Positions 34,049-42,646 of a stretch of 64,000 nucleotides of DNA are shown piece by piece. The position numbers and the translations under genes were made by a program. The notes beneath the pieces were generated by a model. That model made no database searches and was not told the DNA's origin. It was given only the letters and a program-made list of their open reading frames with translations. This DNA comes from an uncultured Subdoligranulum sp. (GTDB lineage: Bacteria > Bacillota > Clostridia > Oscillospirales > Ruminococcaceae): positions 2,534,481-2,598,480 of the forward strand of contig NZ_OZ007030.1 in the NCBI RefSeq assembly GCF_963931595.1, written 5' to 3'. Each line of letters begins with the position of its first letter. Position 1 is the first letter of the stretch.

Positions 34049-34814
34049 TTACCGGGCGTTTTCCGGTTCGGGCGCAAGGCCGTAGAGGGCGGAGTATTTG
34101 CGGTCAAGATACCGCAGGAAAGGTTTTGCGTCCAGGGCGCTGCCGGTGACCCGCTGCACCAGCTCCCCCGCCGTGAAGCAGCAGCCCCACTGCCAGATGT
34201 GTTCGCCCATCCAGCCGTTGAGGGGGGCAAAGTTGCCCTGGCGGATCTCCTCCTGCCAGGCGGGCAGGTCCCGTTCGAGGGCTGCCAGGATCTGGCCGTC
34301 GTAGATGTTGCCGAGGGCGTAGCTCTGGAAGTAGCCGATGTAGTCCCCCGCCCAGTGCATATCCTGGAGCACCCCCTGGGTGTCGTCCGGCGGGCAGACG
34401 CCGAGATATTCCTTGGTCAGCACGAAGCAGGAGGCGATCATGAAGTACCAGTTGTTGGCCGGGGTGGTGGTGTAGGAGGGATCGATCATCTGGGCCGCTG
34501 GCCTCGGTGACGCCGATGGCCATCTGCATGACCAGCACGATGCCCAGCGCCGCGAAGCCCGAGAAGTTACTGACCAGCGAGCCGAGAATCCAGACAAGAC
34601 CATCCCGGGTGAGCAGGCTCTGGACGGTGACCACCTCCTGGGTGGTGGGGTTCACCGCCGACACGCCCAGCGCCGCCAGCACCGTGGTGAGGGCCACCAG
34701 AATGACCACCAGCCACAGAAACAGGATGAAGGGAGAGGGCAGCGCGTTGCCGATGCGCTCGATGGCGCCCAGCACGCCGCCCGACTTTTTCTCCAGGGGA
34801 CCCTTGTTTGCCAA
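34049..34814 (-). pseudogene. AbgT transporter / M32 carboxypeptidase deletion chimera
   Basis: From a TTG with AAAGGA upstream, the minus strand starts like an AbgT p-aminobenzoyl-glutamate transporter (ERIGNALPSPFILFL, SLLTRDGLVWILGSLVSNF). At about 34498 it jumps, with a frameshift, to a later AbgT segment (AAQMIDPSYTTTPANNWYFM). At about 34414 it joins in frame the last ~120 residues of an M32 metallocarboxypeptidase (KEYLGVCPPDDTQGVLQDMH, GYFQSYALGN, PFLRYLDRKY). The M32 HEXXH site is gone. Two deletions across neighbouring genes explain it; no function is expected. Confidence 0.8.
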
Positions 34815-34870
34815 ATGTAGCAAATCCTTTCTTTTGCGCCGCCGCACGGCAGGGGCACTTTCCTCCGGGT

Positions 34871-34925
34871 AAGTACCGCACCGGAATGTGCGTACTTGCT
34901 TTTGAGGCGGTGGCTGCGCTATGAT
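34871..34925 (+). promoter_or_regulatory. Promoter and inverted repeat before the flavin reductase gene
   Basis: TTGCTT (34896-34901), 18-bp spacer, TATGAT (34920-34925). The inverted repeat AAGTACCGCAC / GTGCGTACTT (34871-34897, one bulged base) overlaps the -35 box. GTAC half sites resemble sites proposed for HxlR-type regulators. An HxlR gene lies at 54453, but no direct link is shown. Confidence 0.5.
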
Positions 34926-34968
34926 GAAGACAGATACAAAGCAGCATACAGAAAGGAGCCTGTTTTCC

Positions 34969-35541
34969 ATGACAAAAGATTTTGGCGTAAAACCCTATCT
35001 CTTCCCCATGCCCACCTACATGATCGGCACCTACAACGAGGACGACACGGTGGACGTGATGATGATGGCCTGGGGCGGCATCTGCGCCGAGGACATGGTG
35101 GCCCTCAACCTGGAGGCCGACCACAAAACGGTGGCCAACCTGAAAGCCCGCAACGCCTTCACGCTGGCGGTGCCCGGGGCGGATACCCTGGCGGCGTCGG
35201 ACTATCTGGGCATTGCCAGCGCCAACAAGGTGGCCGACAAGTTCGCCCGCACCGGCCTGCACGCCGTCAAGAGCAGCCGGGTGGACGCCCCCGTCATCAC
35301 CGAATATCCCCTGACGCTGGAATGCGAAGTGGTGGAGATGCAGAACCAGCCCTACGGCCTGCGGGTGCTGGGCAGGATCGTCAACGTGCTGGCCGACGAG
35401 AAGGTGCTGGACGACGCCGGCAAGATCGACGCGGGCAAGCTGCAGGCCTTCGCCTTTGACCAGATGGGCAACGGCTACTACGCCGTGGGCGAGCGCATCG
35501 GCCAGGCCTGGCACAGCGGCGCCGGCCTGCTGAAGCCGTGA
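34969..35541 (+). CDS. Flavin reductase family protein (flavoredoxin-like)
   Basis: 190 aa. MTKDFGVKPYLFPMPTYMIG starts the flavoredoxin fold; MMMAWGGICAEDM and FTLAVPGADTLAASDYLGIASANKVADKF form the FMN-binding part. Soluble FMN carrier or reductase. The start is chosen for AAAGGAG at the right distance. Single gene with its own promoter and terminator. Confidence 0.88.
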   Translation: MTKDFGVKPYLFPMPTYMIGTYNEDDTVDVMMMAWGGICAEDMVALNLEADHKTVANLKARNAFTLAVPGADTLAASDYLGIASANKVADKFARTGLHAVKSSRVDAPVITEYPLTLECEVVEMQNQPYGLRVLGRIVNVLADEKVLDDAGKIDAGKLQAFAFDQMGNGYYAVGERIGQAWHSGAGLLKP

Positions 35542-35561
35542 ATGTTCCCGGAAAGCGCAGA

Positions 35562-35595
35562 AAGAGCGCGGAACCCTTTGGGGTTCCGCGCTCTT
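35562..35595. terminator. Bidirectional terminator
   Basis: A perfect 15-bp stem (35562-35576 with 35581-35595; loop TTTG) between converging genes, with A and T runs outside. Confidence 0.85.
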
Positions 35596-35599
35596 GGTT

Positions 35600-36691
35600 T
35601 TATTCGATGACGCCGCCCATGCTGGTGAGCAGGAAGAGGTTCTGCTCGGCGGTGCCGCGGTAGTTTTCAATGCCGAAAGCCTCGGCGTAGGTGGCCCGGT
35701 TTTCCAGCGAGGGGTCCAGGCCGTTGAGGATGCAGGCATCCACGATGGAGACGCCCCGGTAGCCCTGGAGCAGGGTGGTCAGGTCGTCCTTGGCCGGGTC
35801 GGGGGTCTGGCGGTTTTCCAGATAGGACCGGGCCATGGCGTCGGCCTCGGCCTCATCGGCGGCCTGGGTGGCGTAGAAGGAGAGGTTCTCCCCCGGCTGC
35901 AGGTCCGCCGCCGTCAGCGTGGGGGCCAGGTCCAGCCGCTGGAGGGCATCCTCCTCGGCGGCCATGGTCCAGTCAAAGTCCAGCACGGTCTGGCCTTCGC
36001 CGTCCACCACCCGCAGGCCGTCGGCGTCCACCGTGAAGGTGCCGGTCACCGTCCGGGCCGTCACCTGGCCGTCCTGCTGGGTGTAGCAGGTCAGGGTCAG
36101 GCCGTCCGGCGTCATGTGCAGGCTGTAGAGATCGCTGCCCACGCAGGCCATCCAGAAATTGTTCTGTTCCAGCTGGGCCAGCAGGTCCTGGGCGCCCGCC
36201 AGATCTTCCCGCAGCCGGGCGGGGTCGGCGGCATCCTGGGGCGTCAGGTAGAGGTCATTGATGCGCAGGGCAAAGCCGTCCGCCTGGGGCACCAGCGCCA
36301 CCGAGTAGTCCCCCAGGCTGAACCCGTCGCCGGTGTCCAGCTTGAGGTCCGCCAGCGACAGTTCCGCCACCGTCTCGGCCTGATCGGCGTCGGGCGCCTG
36401 GCTTTCCAGCGTCAGCTTGCCGCCCTTGAGGTTCACCAGCCAGGCGGTGCCGTCGGGGGCCATGCCGCCCCACTGGCCGTCCATGGTGAGCAGGGCCGCG
36501 GGGGAAACCGGCGTGGCCGTGGGAGCCGCCGTGGGCGTCGGGGTGGGGGCTTCGGTGGGTGCCGGGGTCACGGCGGCGGATTCCGCCGTGGCGGGCGCCG
36601 GGGCGGAGGAGGCGTCCTCCTCCTTGTCACCGCAGGCGGTGAGCAGCAGCGCCAGGCCCAGGGTCAGCGCCGCAAGACGAAGGTGTTTCAT
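35600..36691 (-). CDS. Lipoprotein of unknown function in the kinase cluster
   Basis: 363 aa. Lipobox LLTAC (Cys about residue 20), then a Pro/Thr/Ala-rich linker (residues ~27-65) and an extracellular domain with no recognised family. Its ATG overlaps the kinase stop (ATGA), so it belongs to the same operon. It may act as a surface ligand or effector of the kinase/ABC system; that is conjecture from position. Confidence 0.7.
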   Translation of the reverse strand: MKHLRLAALTLGLALLLTACGDKEEDASSAPAPATAESAAVTPAPTEAPTPTPTAAPTATPVSPAALLTMDGQWGGMAPDGTAWLVNLKGGKLTLESQAPDADQAETVAELSLADLKLDTGDGFSLGDYSVALVPQADGFALRINDLYLTPQDAADPARLREDLAGAQDLLAQLEQNNFWMACVGSDLYSLHMTPDGLTLTCYTQQDGQVTARTVTGTFTVDADGLRVVDGEGQTVLDFDWTMAAEEDALQRLDLAPTLTAADLQPGENLSFYATQAADEAEADAMARSYLENRQTPDPAKDDLTTLLQGYRGVSIVDACILNGLDPSLENRATYAEAFGIENYRGTAEQNLFLLTSMGGVIE

Positions 36692-39300
36692 CCGTTGGTC
36701 TCCTCGCTTTCATAGTTGTAGGAAGACCCGCCGTATTCGCCGTGCACCGTCACGCTTAGCAGAACGTCGTCCTGGTTGAAGACAAGGAAGATGCTGCGGC
36801 CGTTGTCGCCCAGTTCCACTTTCACCTGGTTCAGCTCGTTGACCGACGGGTTCAGGCCCAGTTCCTTGGCGGTATCCAGCGCCTGCTGCCGGGTGGTCTT
36901 GCCCAGCTCCACCCAGGTCTTGCCCTGGTACTGCAGCGTCGTGTCCTCCTCTTCCTCGGCGGTGTAGGTCAGGTCCTTGATCATGCCGTACTTGGGATCG
37001 ATGGCGTTGCCGGTGTAGTTGGCCGCCTGGACTTCCAGGGTGGTACGCACGTCGTACCGCAGGTAGACGTTGGCGTAGGAGTTGGCGGGCAGATAGTCGG
37101 GCTGGCGTTCCACCGTCCAGCCCTGGTTGGTGAAGTCTTCCACCGTCAGGGGCAGCGTGCCGCTTACCAGCGAAGACTGGACCGAGAAGTCCTGCAGGCC
37201 GTAGGCTTCCATGAAGGCGGGGTCGTCGTACTCGGCGGGGCGCTCCCGGGAAACCTGATCGCCTGCGGCAGAGGCGGACTTCACATCCTTGCTCACCGTC
37301 AGGGTAGCCCCGGACAGGATGCCGTCTTTATTGAAGGTGTATTCCTCCTTGCTGGTCTCATCCTCCCGGACATAGGTATCCTCGAGAATATCATCCTTCA
37401 CCGCGTCGGGACAGGCCCCCGGAAGGTCCTGCAGGGTGGAGGTACCCAGCGTCAGGCCGTTGGACAGCGTGCAGCTGTTGCCGGTCTCGCCCAGATAGTT
37501 GTTGTTGAAGTAGGTGTGGTAGACCCACAGCATGGTCAGTGTGCAGTCCGACACAGGCTGGGTGTTCAGCCCCTGGTTCACCAGGGTCACCGAGATGGTG
37601 CCGTACTCATTGATCATGTCGATAAAGCTGGCCTGTTCTCCCGGTGCCAGCATGCGGGTCTCGTCGGCCTCGTCCTTGAAGACCCAGCCCGCGTCCAGCA
37701 GGGGCTGCACCGAGCCGGGCAGTTCCAGCGTGACATCGTTGATGGTCATGGTGGGCAATCCGACCGATACCGTGGAAGCGGCGCCGTCCGCCGGGGCTGC
37801 GGCCGGGGCGGTGCTGTCGGCATTGCCGTCCGCCGCGGAGCTGCTGCCGGTGGAGGCGGCGGACGTACTGCCGCCCGACTTGCCGCCCTGGCAGGCCACC
37901 GCCGCGATGACCAGAACAATCACCACCGCCGCGATCAGCAGGAAAATCTTCTTGCCGCCGGACTTTTTACCGCCGGACTTTTTACCGCCGGACTTCTTGC
38001 CGCCGGGGGCCTTGTCCGCCGGGGCGGCGGGTTCGGGTGTGCTTTCCGGCTTTGCTTCGGCCTTGGGTTTGCTTTCCGCTTTGGGCGCCGGTTTCGGTTC
38101 AGTTTTGGGCGCAGGCGCCGGGGCGGGTTCCGGCTTGGGCTCTGCCTTGGGTGCCGGGGCCGGCTGGGGCGCCGGTTCCGCCTTGGGGGCGGGCACCGGC
38201 TCGCTGTCCGCCAGCACCGTGTGGCCGGTGGGCAGGTCGGCCAGCACCGTGTGGTCCCCCGCGGGGGCGGCGGGACGGGCCCCGCCGGGCACCTGCCGCA
38301 GGTCGGGGGCCAGGTCGGCGTTGCCGGGGTCCTTCAGGGCCGCTTCCAGATCGGTGAGGAAGCTGCCCACATCCTGGTAGCGGTCGGGCTGGCGCACCGC
38401 CAGGCCCTTCATGATGACGTTGCTGATGGCCACCGGGCAGGCCGCCTCGGTGGCGGCGGGGGCGGGCAGCAGGTCGCGGTACATCCGCTCCATGGCGTCG
38501 TCGGGGGCCTGGCCCACGATGCACCGGTAGAGGGTGGCGGCCAGGGCATAGACATCGGTCCAGGGGCCCTGGTGGCCCTTGCTGCGGTACTGCTCCTCGG
38601 GGGCGTAGCCGGGCTTGAGGATCACCGACAGGCTCTTGATATCGGTCTGGGACACCGCCCGCGCGGCGCCGAAGTCCAGCAGCTTGGTGCGGCCGTCGGG
38701 CAGCACCATGATGTTGTCGGGGCTGATATCCCGGTGGATGATGCCGTCGGCGTGCACCCGCTCCAGCGAGCGCATCACCGGCATGAGCAGGGCCACGGCG
38801 TCGGCGGGAGCCAGACGCCCCTTCTGTTCCAGGTAGTCCTTCAGGGTGACGCCGTCCAGGAAGTCCATGATGATGTAGGCGGTGCCGTTCTCCTCACAGA
38901 AATCCCGCACCCCCACGATACCGGGTTCCTCGTAGAACCGGGCCAGCACCCGGGCCTCGCTGAGGAATTTCTCCTTGTTTTTCGTGAAGGTGTCCCGGTG
39001 GGTGCCCAGGGTGGCAAACACCGTGTCGGAGGCGTCGTGGTTGCGGTTCACATAGCCCGCCATGTAGAATTCCTTGATGGCCACCTTCAGGTTGAGCACG
39101 GTGTCCCGGCCCACATAGGTGATGCCGAAACCGCCCTCGCCCAGCACGCGGCCCACCTGGTACCGCTGTTTGACCAGGCTGCCCGGCACCAGATGATGGG
39201 GCAGTACGGTGTAGCTGGCGCTGTCAAAGCCGCACCGGGCGCAGACGCTTTCCTCCCCCAGCGGCGCCAGACAGTTGGGGCAGACCCGCATTTCACTCAT
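36688..39300 (-). CDS. Membrane Ser/Thr protein kinase with zinc ribbon and extracellular domain
   Basis: 870 aa. Residues 7-23 hold CPNC...CARC (zinc ribbon). The kinase domain spans ~47-310: GEGGFG 54-59, K76 in VAIKE, HRDISPDN 189-196, DFG 209-211, GYAPEEQ. Residues ~355-445 are Pro/Ala/Lys-rich with a GGKKS tandem repeat; one transmembrane helix follows (IFLLIAAVVIVLVIAAVA), then ~380 extracellular residues of unknown fold. It probably senses an external signal and phosphorylates the FHA-ABC protein encoded downstream of the phosphatase. It sits in one operon with PP2C, the ABC ATPase and the permease. Confidence 0.9.
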   Translation of the reverse strand: MSEMRVCPNCLAPLGEESVCARCGFDSASYTVLPHHLVPGSLVKQRYQVGRVLGEGGFGITYVGRDTVLNLKVAIKEFYMAGYVNRNHDASDTVFATLGTHRDTFTKNKEKFLSEARVLARFYEEPGIVGVRDFCEENGTAYIIMDFLDGVTLKDYLEQKGRLAPADAVALLMPVMRSLERVHADGIIHRDISPDNIMVLPDGRTKLLDFGAARAVSQTDIKSLSVILKPGYAPEEQYRSKGHQGPWTDVYALAATLYRCIVGQAPDDAMERMYRDLLPAPAATEAACPVAISNVIMKGLAVRQPDRYQDVGSFLTDLEAALKDPGNADLAPDLRQVPGGARPAAPAGDHTVLADLPTGHTVLADSEPVPAPKAEPAPQPAPAPKAEPKPEPAPAPAPKTEPKPAPKAESKPKAEAKPESTPEPAAPADKAPGGKKSGGKKSGGKKSGGKKIFLLIAAVVIVLVIAAVACQGGKSGGSTSAASTGSSSAADGNADSTAPAAAPADGAASTVSVGLPTMTINDVTLELPGSVQPLLDAGWVFKDEADETRMLAPGEQASFIDMINEYGTISVTLVNQGLNTQPVSDCTLTMLWVYHTYFNNNYLGETGNSCTLSNGLTLGTSTLQDLPGACPDAVKDDILEDTYVREDETSKEEYTFNKDGILSGATLTVSKDVKSASAAGDQVSRERPAEYDDPAFMEAYGLQDFSVQSSLVSGTLPLTVEDFTNQGWTVERQPDYLPANSYANVYLRYDVRTTLEVQAANYTGNAIDPKYGMIKDLTYTAEEEEDTTLQYQGKTWVELGKTTRQQALDTAKELGLNPSVNELNQVKVELGDNGRSIFLVFNQDDVLLSVTVHGEYGGSSYNYESEETNG

Positions 39301-39319
39301 ATCCGTTCCTCCTTTGCGC

Positions 39320-40228
39320 TCAGCGCTTGTCCTTGTCCACGAATTCCAGGGCGACGACCGCCACCGCCGCGTAGACCGCGGTGTGCAGCAGGATCATCCC
39401 CCAGTTGCCCGCCAGCTTGCCCCCGTCGTGGACGTAGTCCTCGTTGACGGCGACGGTGTAGTTTTCCTCCACCATCTGGTCCACCTGCTCATCGGGGATG
39501 GGCAGGGACTGCTGGTGCACCATCTCCTTGAGGGTGTAGGCCAGCTGGATCTTCTGGGTGTTTTCCAGGTTGTTGTAGTCCGCCGAGATGGCGGTGGCGT
39601 TGAGACCCCATTTGCTGATGGTCAGGTTGCCGAAGATGGCCAGGGGACCTTCCAGCGAGAAGAGCATGCCCGACAGGATGAGCTGGATGATCAGCACGAA
39701 GGGCATGACGGTCATGGCGGTGGTGGGGGTCTTGACGATGGCTGAGATGGCCAGGCCCAGCACGTCGGCGGCGTAGGTGGCCAGGAAGTAGGTGACGAAG
39801 TATTCCAGCAGCACGCTGCCGAAGAGGGGGCTGACGGCCGGGTAGGTGAGGAAGATCGAGCTGATGCCCAGCAGCAGGGCGGCCTGGAGCAGGCAGATGC
39901 CCGCCTGGAAGATCAGGTGGGAGGCCACGTAGCTGGTGATGTGCAGCCCGGCCCGGTGTTCCCGCTTGATGATGGCCCGCTCCTTGCAGATGGTCTGGAT
40001 GGAGTTGAAGATGCCGATCCAGATGCAGGCGGAGATCAGCGTGAAGCAGCCCGAGAAGGTCTCCATGGTGTAGACGAACATGCCGCTGCCCAGCACCACC
40101 GACACCAGCACCGAGATCACCGCGCCGAAGATCAGCACCTTCCAGCCGTGCTCGTTGAGAAAAAGGCGCCAGTGCTTGCCCAGATAGATGCCCACCTGGG
40201 TGGCGCGGGAAACTTTTGCGCCGTTCAT
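39320..40228 (-). CDS. ABC-2 type transporter permease
   Basis: 302 aa with about six hydrophobic segments (TFSGCFTLISACIWIGIFNSI, LIFQAGICLLQAALLLGISSIF and others) and a large soluble segment before the last helix. Its start overlaps the FHA-ABC ATPase gene by ATGA, so it supplies the membrane part of that half-transporter. Similar to the membrane half of ABCG-type exporters. Confidence 0.83.
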   Translation of the reverse strand: MNGAKVSRATQVGIYLGKHWRLFLNEHGWKVLIFGAVISVLVSVVLGSGMFVYTMETFSGCFTLISACIWIGIFNSIQTICKERAIIKREHRAGLHITSYVASHLIFQAGICLLQAALLLGISSIFLTYPAVSPLFGSVLLEYFVTYFLATYAADVLGLAISAIVKTPTTAMTVMPFVLIIQLILSGMLFSLEGPLAIFGNLTISKWGLNATAISADYNNLENTQKIQLAYTLKEMVHQQSLPIPDEQVDQMVEENYTVAVNEDYVHDGGKLAGNWGMILLHTAVYAAVAVVALEFVDKDKR

Positions 40229-41739
40229 ACCGTACCTCCTGCGTACTGTGCGTATTTTTCAATGTAGAAGTCCGACAGGCCGTCGCCGTTTTCGTCGGGG
40301 CGGTTGATCCGCTTGACGATGCCTTCCATGGTGTCGGTCTCAAAGAAGGCCCTGGCCGCCTCGATGGAGCCGTAGAAGGCCAGATGGCCGCTGTTGGTCT
40401 TGGCGCTCTTGGCCAGCACGATGACCTTGTCGAAGAGATGGACCACCCGGTCGGGGGCGTGGGTGATGACCATGACGATCTTGCCCTCGTCGGCGATGAC
40501 CCGCAGGTTCTCCATGAGGCTGGCGGCCATGATGCCGTCCAGGCCGGAGTCCGGCTCGTCCAGGAAGAAGAGGCTCGGGTCGGCGATGAGCTCCACCGCG
40601 ATGTTCAGCCGCTTTTTCTGGCCGCCGCTGAGCTTCTTTACCAGGGAATTGCGCTCCCGCTGCAGGCCCAGCATCTCCAGCACCCGGTCGATGCGCTGCT
40701 GGCGCTCCTCGTGGGTGGTGTTGGCGGCCATCTTCATGCGGGCGGCGTTGTCCAGCGTGTGGTAGACGCTGTCATCGTCCCGCAGCAGGTCCTGCTGGGG
40801 CACGAAGCCGATCTCGTACTTCATACGGTCGTATTCCTTGTAGACATCCCGGTCCCCGTGGGTGATCTTGCCCCGGGCCTTCTCGTACCCCATGACGGCG
40901 TTGAAGAAGGTGGTCTTGCCGGCGCCGGAACCGCCCAGCACCAGCACCATATCCCCGGGGTCCACGCTCAGGTCGATGTTTTCCAAAAGGATCCGCTTCT
41001 TGAACAGGTTGCGCACGCTGCGCTCCTGGATGTGGATGGACAACTGGTTGTGCTGCACCGCCGGGGCGTTGTAGAGCAGCCGGTCCCCCAGGAAGAGGAA
41101 CAGCGTGTTGGCCACCCGCACCACGTCCATGGGATGGAGCGGCCAGGGCTGGTCGATGCGGCGGTTGTTCACATAGACGCCGTTGGTGCTGTCGTGGTCC
41201 AGGATGGACCAGCCGTGCACGCCGTGGCGGAAGGTGGCGTGCCGCTTGGACACCGCCGGGTCCGCCACCTTGATGCCCTCCTGCCGGACGGTGGTCCGGC
41301 CGATGTGGATATCGCCGGTGGTGTCGGTGAGGGTCAGCTCGTTCCACTGGGTGTCCTGCCAGGAGGTGGAGAAGACCATCACCACCGCGTCGGGATGGGC
41401 CCGGTCCAGCGTCTTGCGGTCGATGCGCAGCACGTCGCCGTCCTGGAGCAGGCAGGTGTCGCTTTTTCCCTCCCGGCCGTAGAGCTCCCCGTTGACGTGG
41501 GTGCCGTTGAGGCTGCCCAGGTCCCGGCAGCACCAGCCCTCCTCCAGCATAAGGAACTCCCCGTGGTGCCGCGATACGATGGAACTGGTCAGCGGCAGGT
41601 CCACGTCGGTGCCCTCCATGGCCCGGCCCATGACCATGCCGGACTGCAGGTCCACCGTGCGCATGGTGCGGGTGCCGTCCCACACAAACAGCCGCGCAGG
41701 CTTGGCCTCGCCGGGGCTGTACAATACCGTTGCGCTCAT
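40225..41739 (-). CDS. Twin-FHA domain ABC transporter ATP-binding protein
   Basis: 504 aa. FHA domain 1 about residues 30-110 (VMGRAMEGTD, SIVSRHHGEF, GSLNGTHVNG); FHA domain 2 about 145-225 (IHIGRTTVRQ, AVSKRHATF, HDSTNGVYVN); ABCG-type ATPase ~230-480 (Walker A GGSGAGKTT, signature LSGGQKKRL, Walker B LFFLDEPDSGLD). FHA domains bind phosphothreonine, so the neighbouring kinase and PP2C should control it. The layout matches mycobacterial Rv1747, except that the membrane domain is a separate protein here. Confidence 0.9.
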   Translation of the reverse strand: MSATVLYSPGEAKPARLFVWDGTRTMRTVDLQSGMVMGRAMEGTDVDLPLTSSIVSRHHGEFLMLEEGWCCRDLGSLNGTHVNGELYGREGKSDTCLLQDGDVLRIDRKTLDRAHPDAVVMVFSTSWQDTQWNELTLTDTTGDIHIGRTTVRQEGIKVADPAVSKRHATFRHGVHGWSILDHDSTNGVYVNNRRIDQPWPLHPMDVVRVANTLFLFLGDRLLYNAPAVQHNQLSIHIQERSVRNLFKKRILLENIDLSVDPGDMVLVLGGSGAGKTTFFNAVMGYEKARGKITHGDRDVYKEYDRMKYEIGFVPQQDLLRDDDSVYHTLDNAARMKMAANTTHEERQQRIDRVLEMLGLQRERNSLVKKLSGGQKKRLNIAVELIADPSLFFLDEPDSGLDGIMAASLMENLRVIADEGKIVMVITHAPDRVVHLFDKVIVLAKSAKTNSGHLAFYGSIEAARAFFETDTMEGIVKRINRPDENGDGLSDFYIEKYAQYAGGTV

Positions 41740-42491
41740 TCCCTCTCCTCCTCGTTGTCCGGGTAGATCCAGACGGTGATGGCGGTGCGGTTGTCCCGCT
41801 CGCCGTGATGGTCGTTGCGGCCGATCAGTTCCAGCATGTTGTCCATCCAGGTGACGGGGTTGTCCGCCTCCTCCAGGCAGATCTGGATCTGCTCCTCGGT
41901 GATGTATTCCCAGAAACCGTCGGTGCAGAGCAGCAGCTGCTGGTCGCCCTGGAGCGGAATGTCCGGCTCCAGCTCCACCTGGGAGCGGGTCCAGGGCATG
42001 CCCAGCGCCCGCAGCAGCTTGCTGCGGTCCTCGTGGAAGCGGATGTCCGCGTCGGCCACCTGGCCGATGGCGGAGAGCATCTGGGTCACGCTGTGGTCAA
42101 AGGTGCGCCGCTGCAGGCGGCCCCCCTGGGCATAGTAGGTGCGGGAATCCCCCACGTGGCCCCAGTACAGGGTGGTTTGGTCCAGCAGCACCACGTTCAG
42201 GGTGGTCTTCATCTGGGTCTCGCTGTGCTCGGCCCGCTGCCGTTCCAGAATGGCCTGCTGGGCGGCCAGGAATCCCTGTTCCAGCTTGCGGGCCGACACC
42301 TGGGGCAGAATGGCGGCGTAGTCGGCCACCGTGCGGCAGGCCAGCTCGGCGGCCACCTCCCCCCGTTCCAGTCCGCCCAGCCCGTCGGCCACCGCAAAGC
42401 AATACCCGGTGGGCGTCTCACAGACCGCGAACCGGTCCTCGTTGCAGGCGCGGTCCCCGATCTCGGTATGGGTGCAATAGCGAATCTTCAC
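41736..42491 (-). CDS. PP2C-family Ser/Thr phosphatase
   Basis: 251 aa. Metal-binding motifs of PP2C are in order: GDRACNEDR, VADGLGG, GHVGDSRTYY, LLCTDGFWEY and HGERDNRTAI. Soluble, no membrane segment. It is the first gene of the operon and overlaps the FHA-ABC start by ATGA. It would reverse phosphorylation by the kinase three genes downstream. Confidence 0.93.
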   Translation of the reverse strand: MKIRYCTHTEIGDRACNEDRFAVCETPTGYCFAVADGLGGLERGEVAAELACRTVADYAAILPQVSARKLEQGFLAAQQAILERQRAEHSETQMKTTLNVVLLDQTTLYWGHVGDSRTYYAQGGRLQRRTFDHSVTQMLSAIGQVADADIRFHEDRSKLLRALGMPWTRSQVELEPDIPLQGDQQLLLCTDGFWEYITEEQIQICLEEADNPVTWMDNMLELIGRNDHHGERDNRTAITVWIYPDNEEERE

Positions 42492-42563
42492 GGCTGCTCC
42501 CTTCTGCGGCGGACTTCCCGCCGCGAATCCAGCCTTTTTGTATCGGCTGCTATGTATCCTTTA

Positions 42564-42592
42564 ATTGTACGTATCCGTCTGTATCCTGTCAA
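42564..42592 (-). promoter_or_regulatory. Promoter of the kinase/phosphatase/FHA-ABC operon
   Basis: Consensus TTGACA (42587-42592), 17-bp spacer, TACAAT (42564-42569) on the minus strand. GGATAC hexamers repeat within and after it (42554-42559, 42571-42576, 42581-42586 as GTATCC on the plus strand), possibly a regulator site. Confidence 0.75.
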
Positions 42593-42608
42593 GAAAAAAC
42601 AAAGAGTA

Positions 42609-42633
42609 CCCGGACCCCGCCCCGGGGCCCGGG
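42609..42633 (-). terminator. Terminator after the YD-repeat-like lipoprotein gene
   Basis: A GC-rich stem (CCCGGACCCC with GGGGCCCGGG) is followed on the minus strand by TACTCTTTGTTTTTTC. It separates this gene from the kinase operon promoter. Confidence 0.65.
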
Positions 42634-42646
42634 CTGTGGCGGCCGG

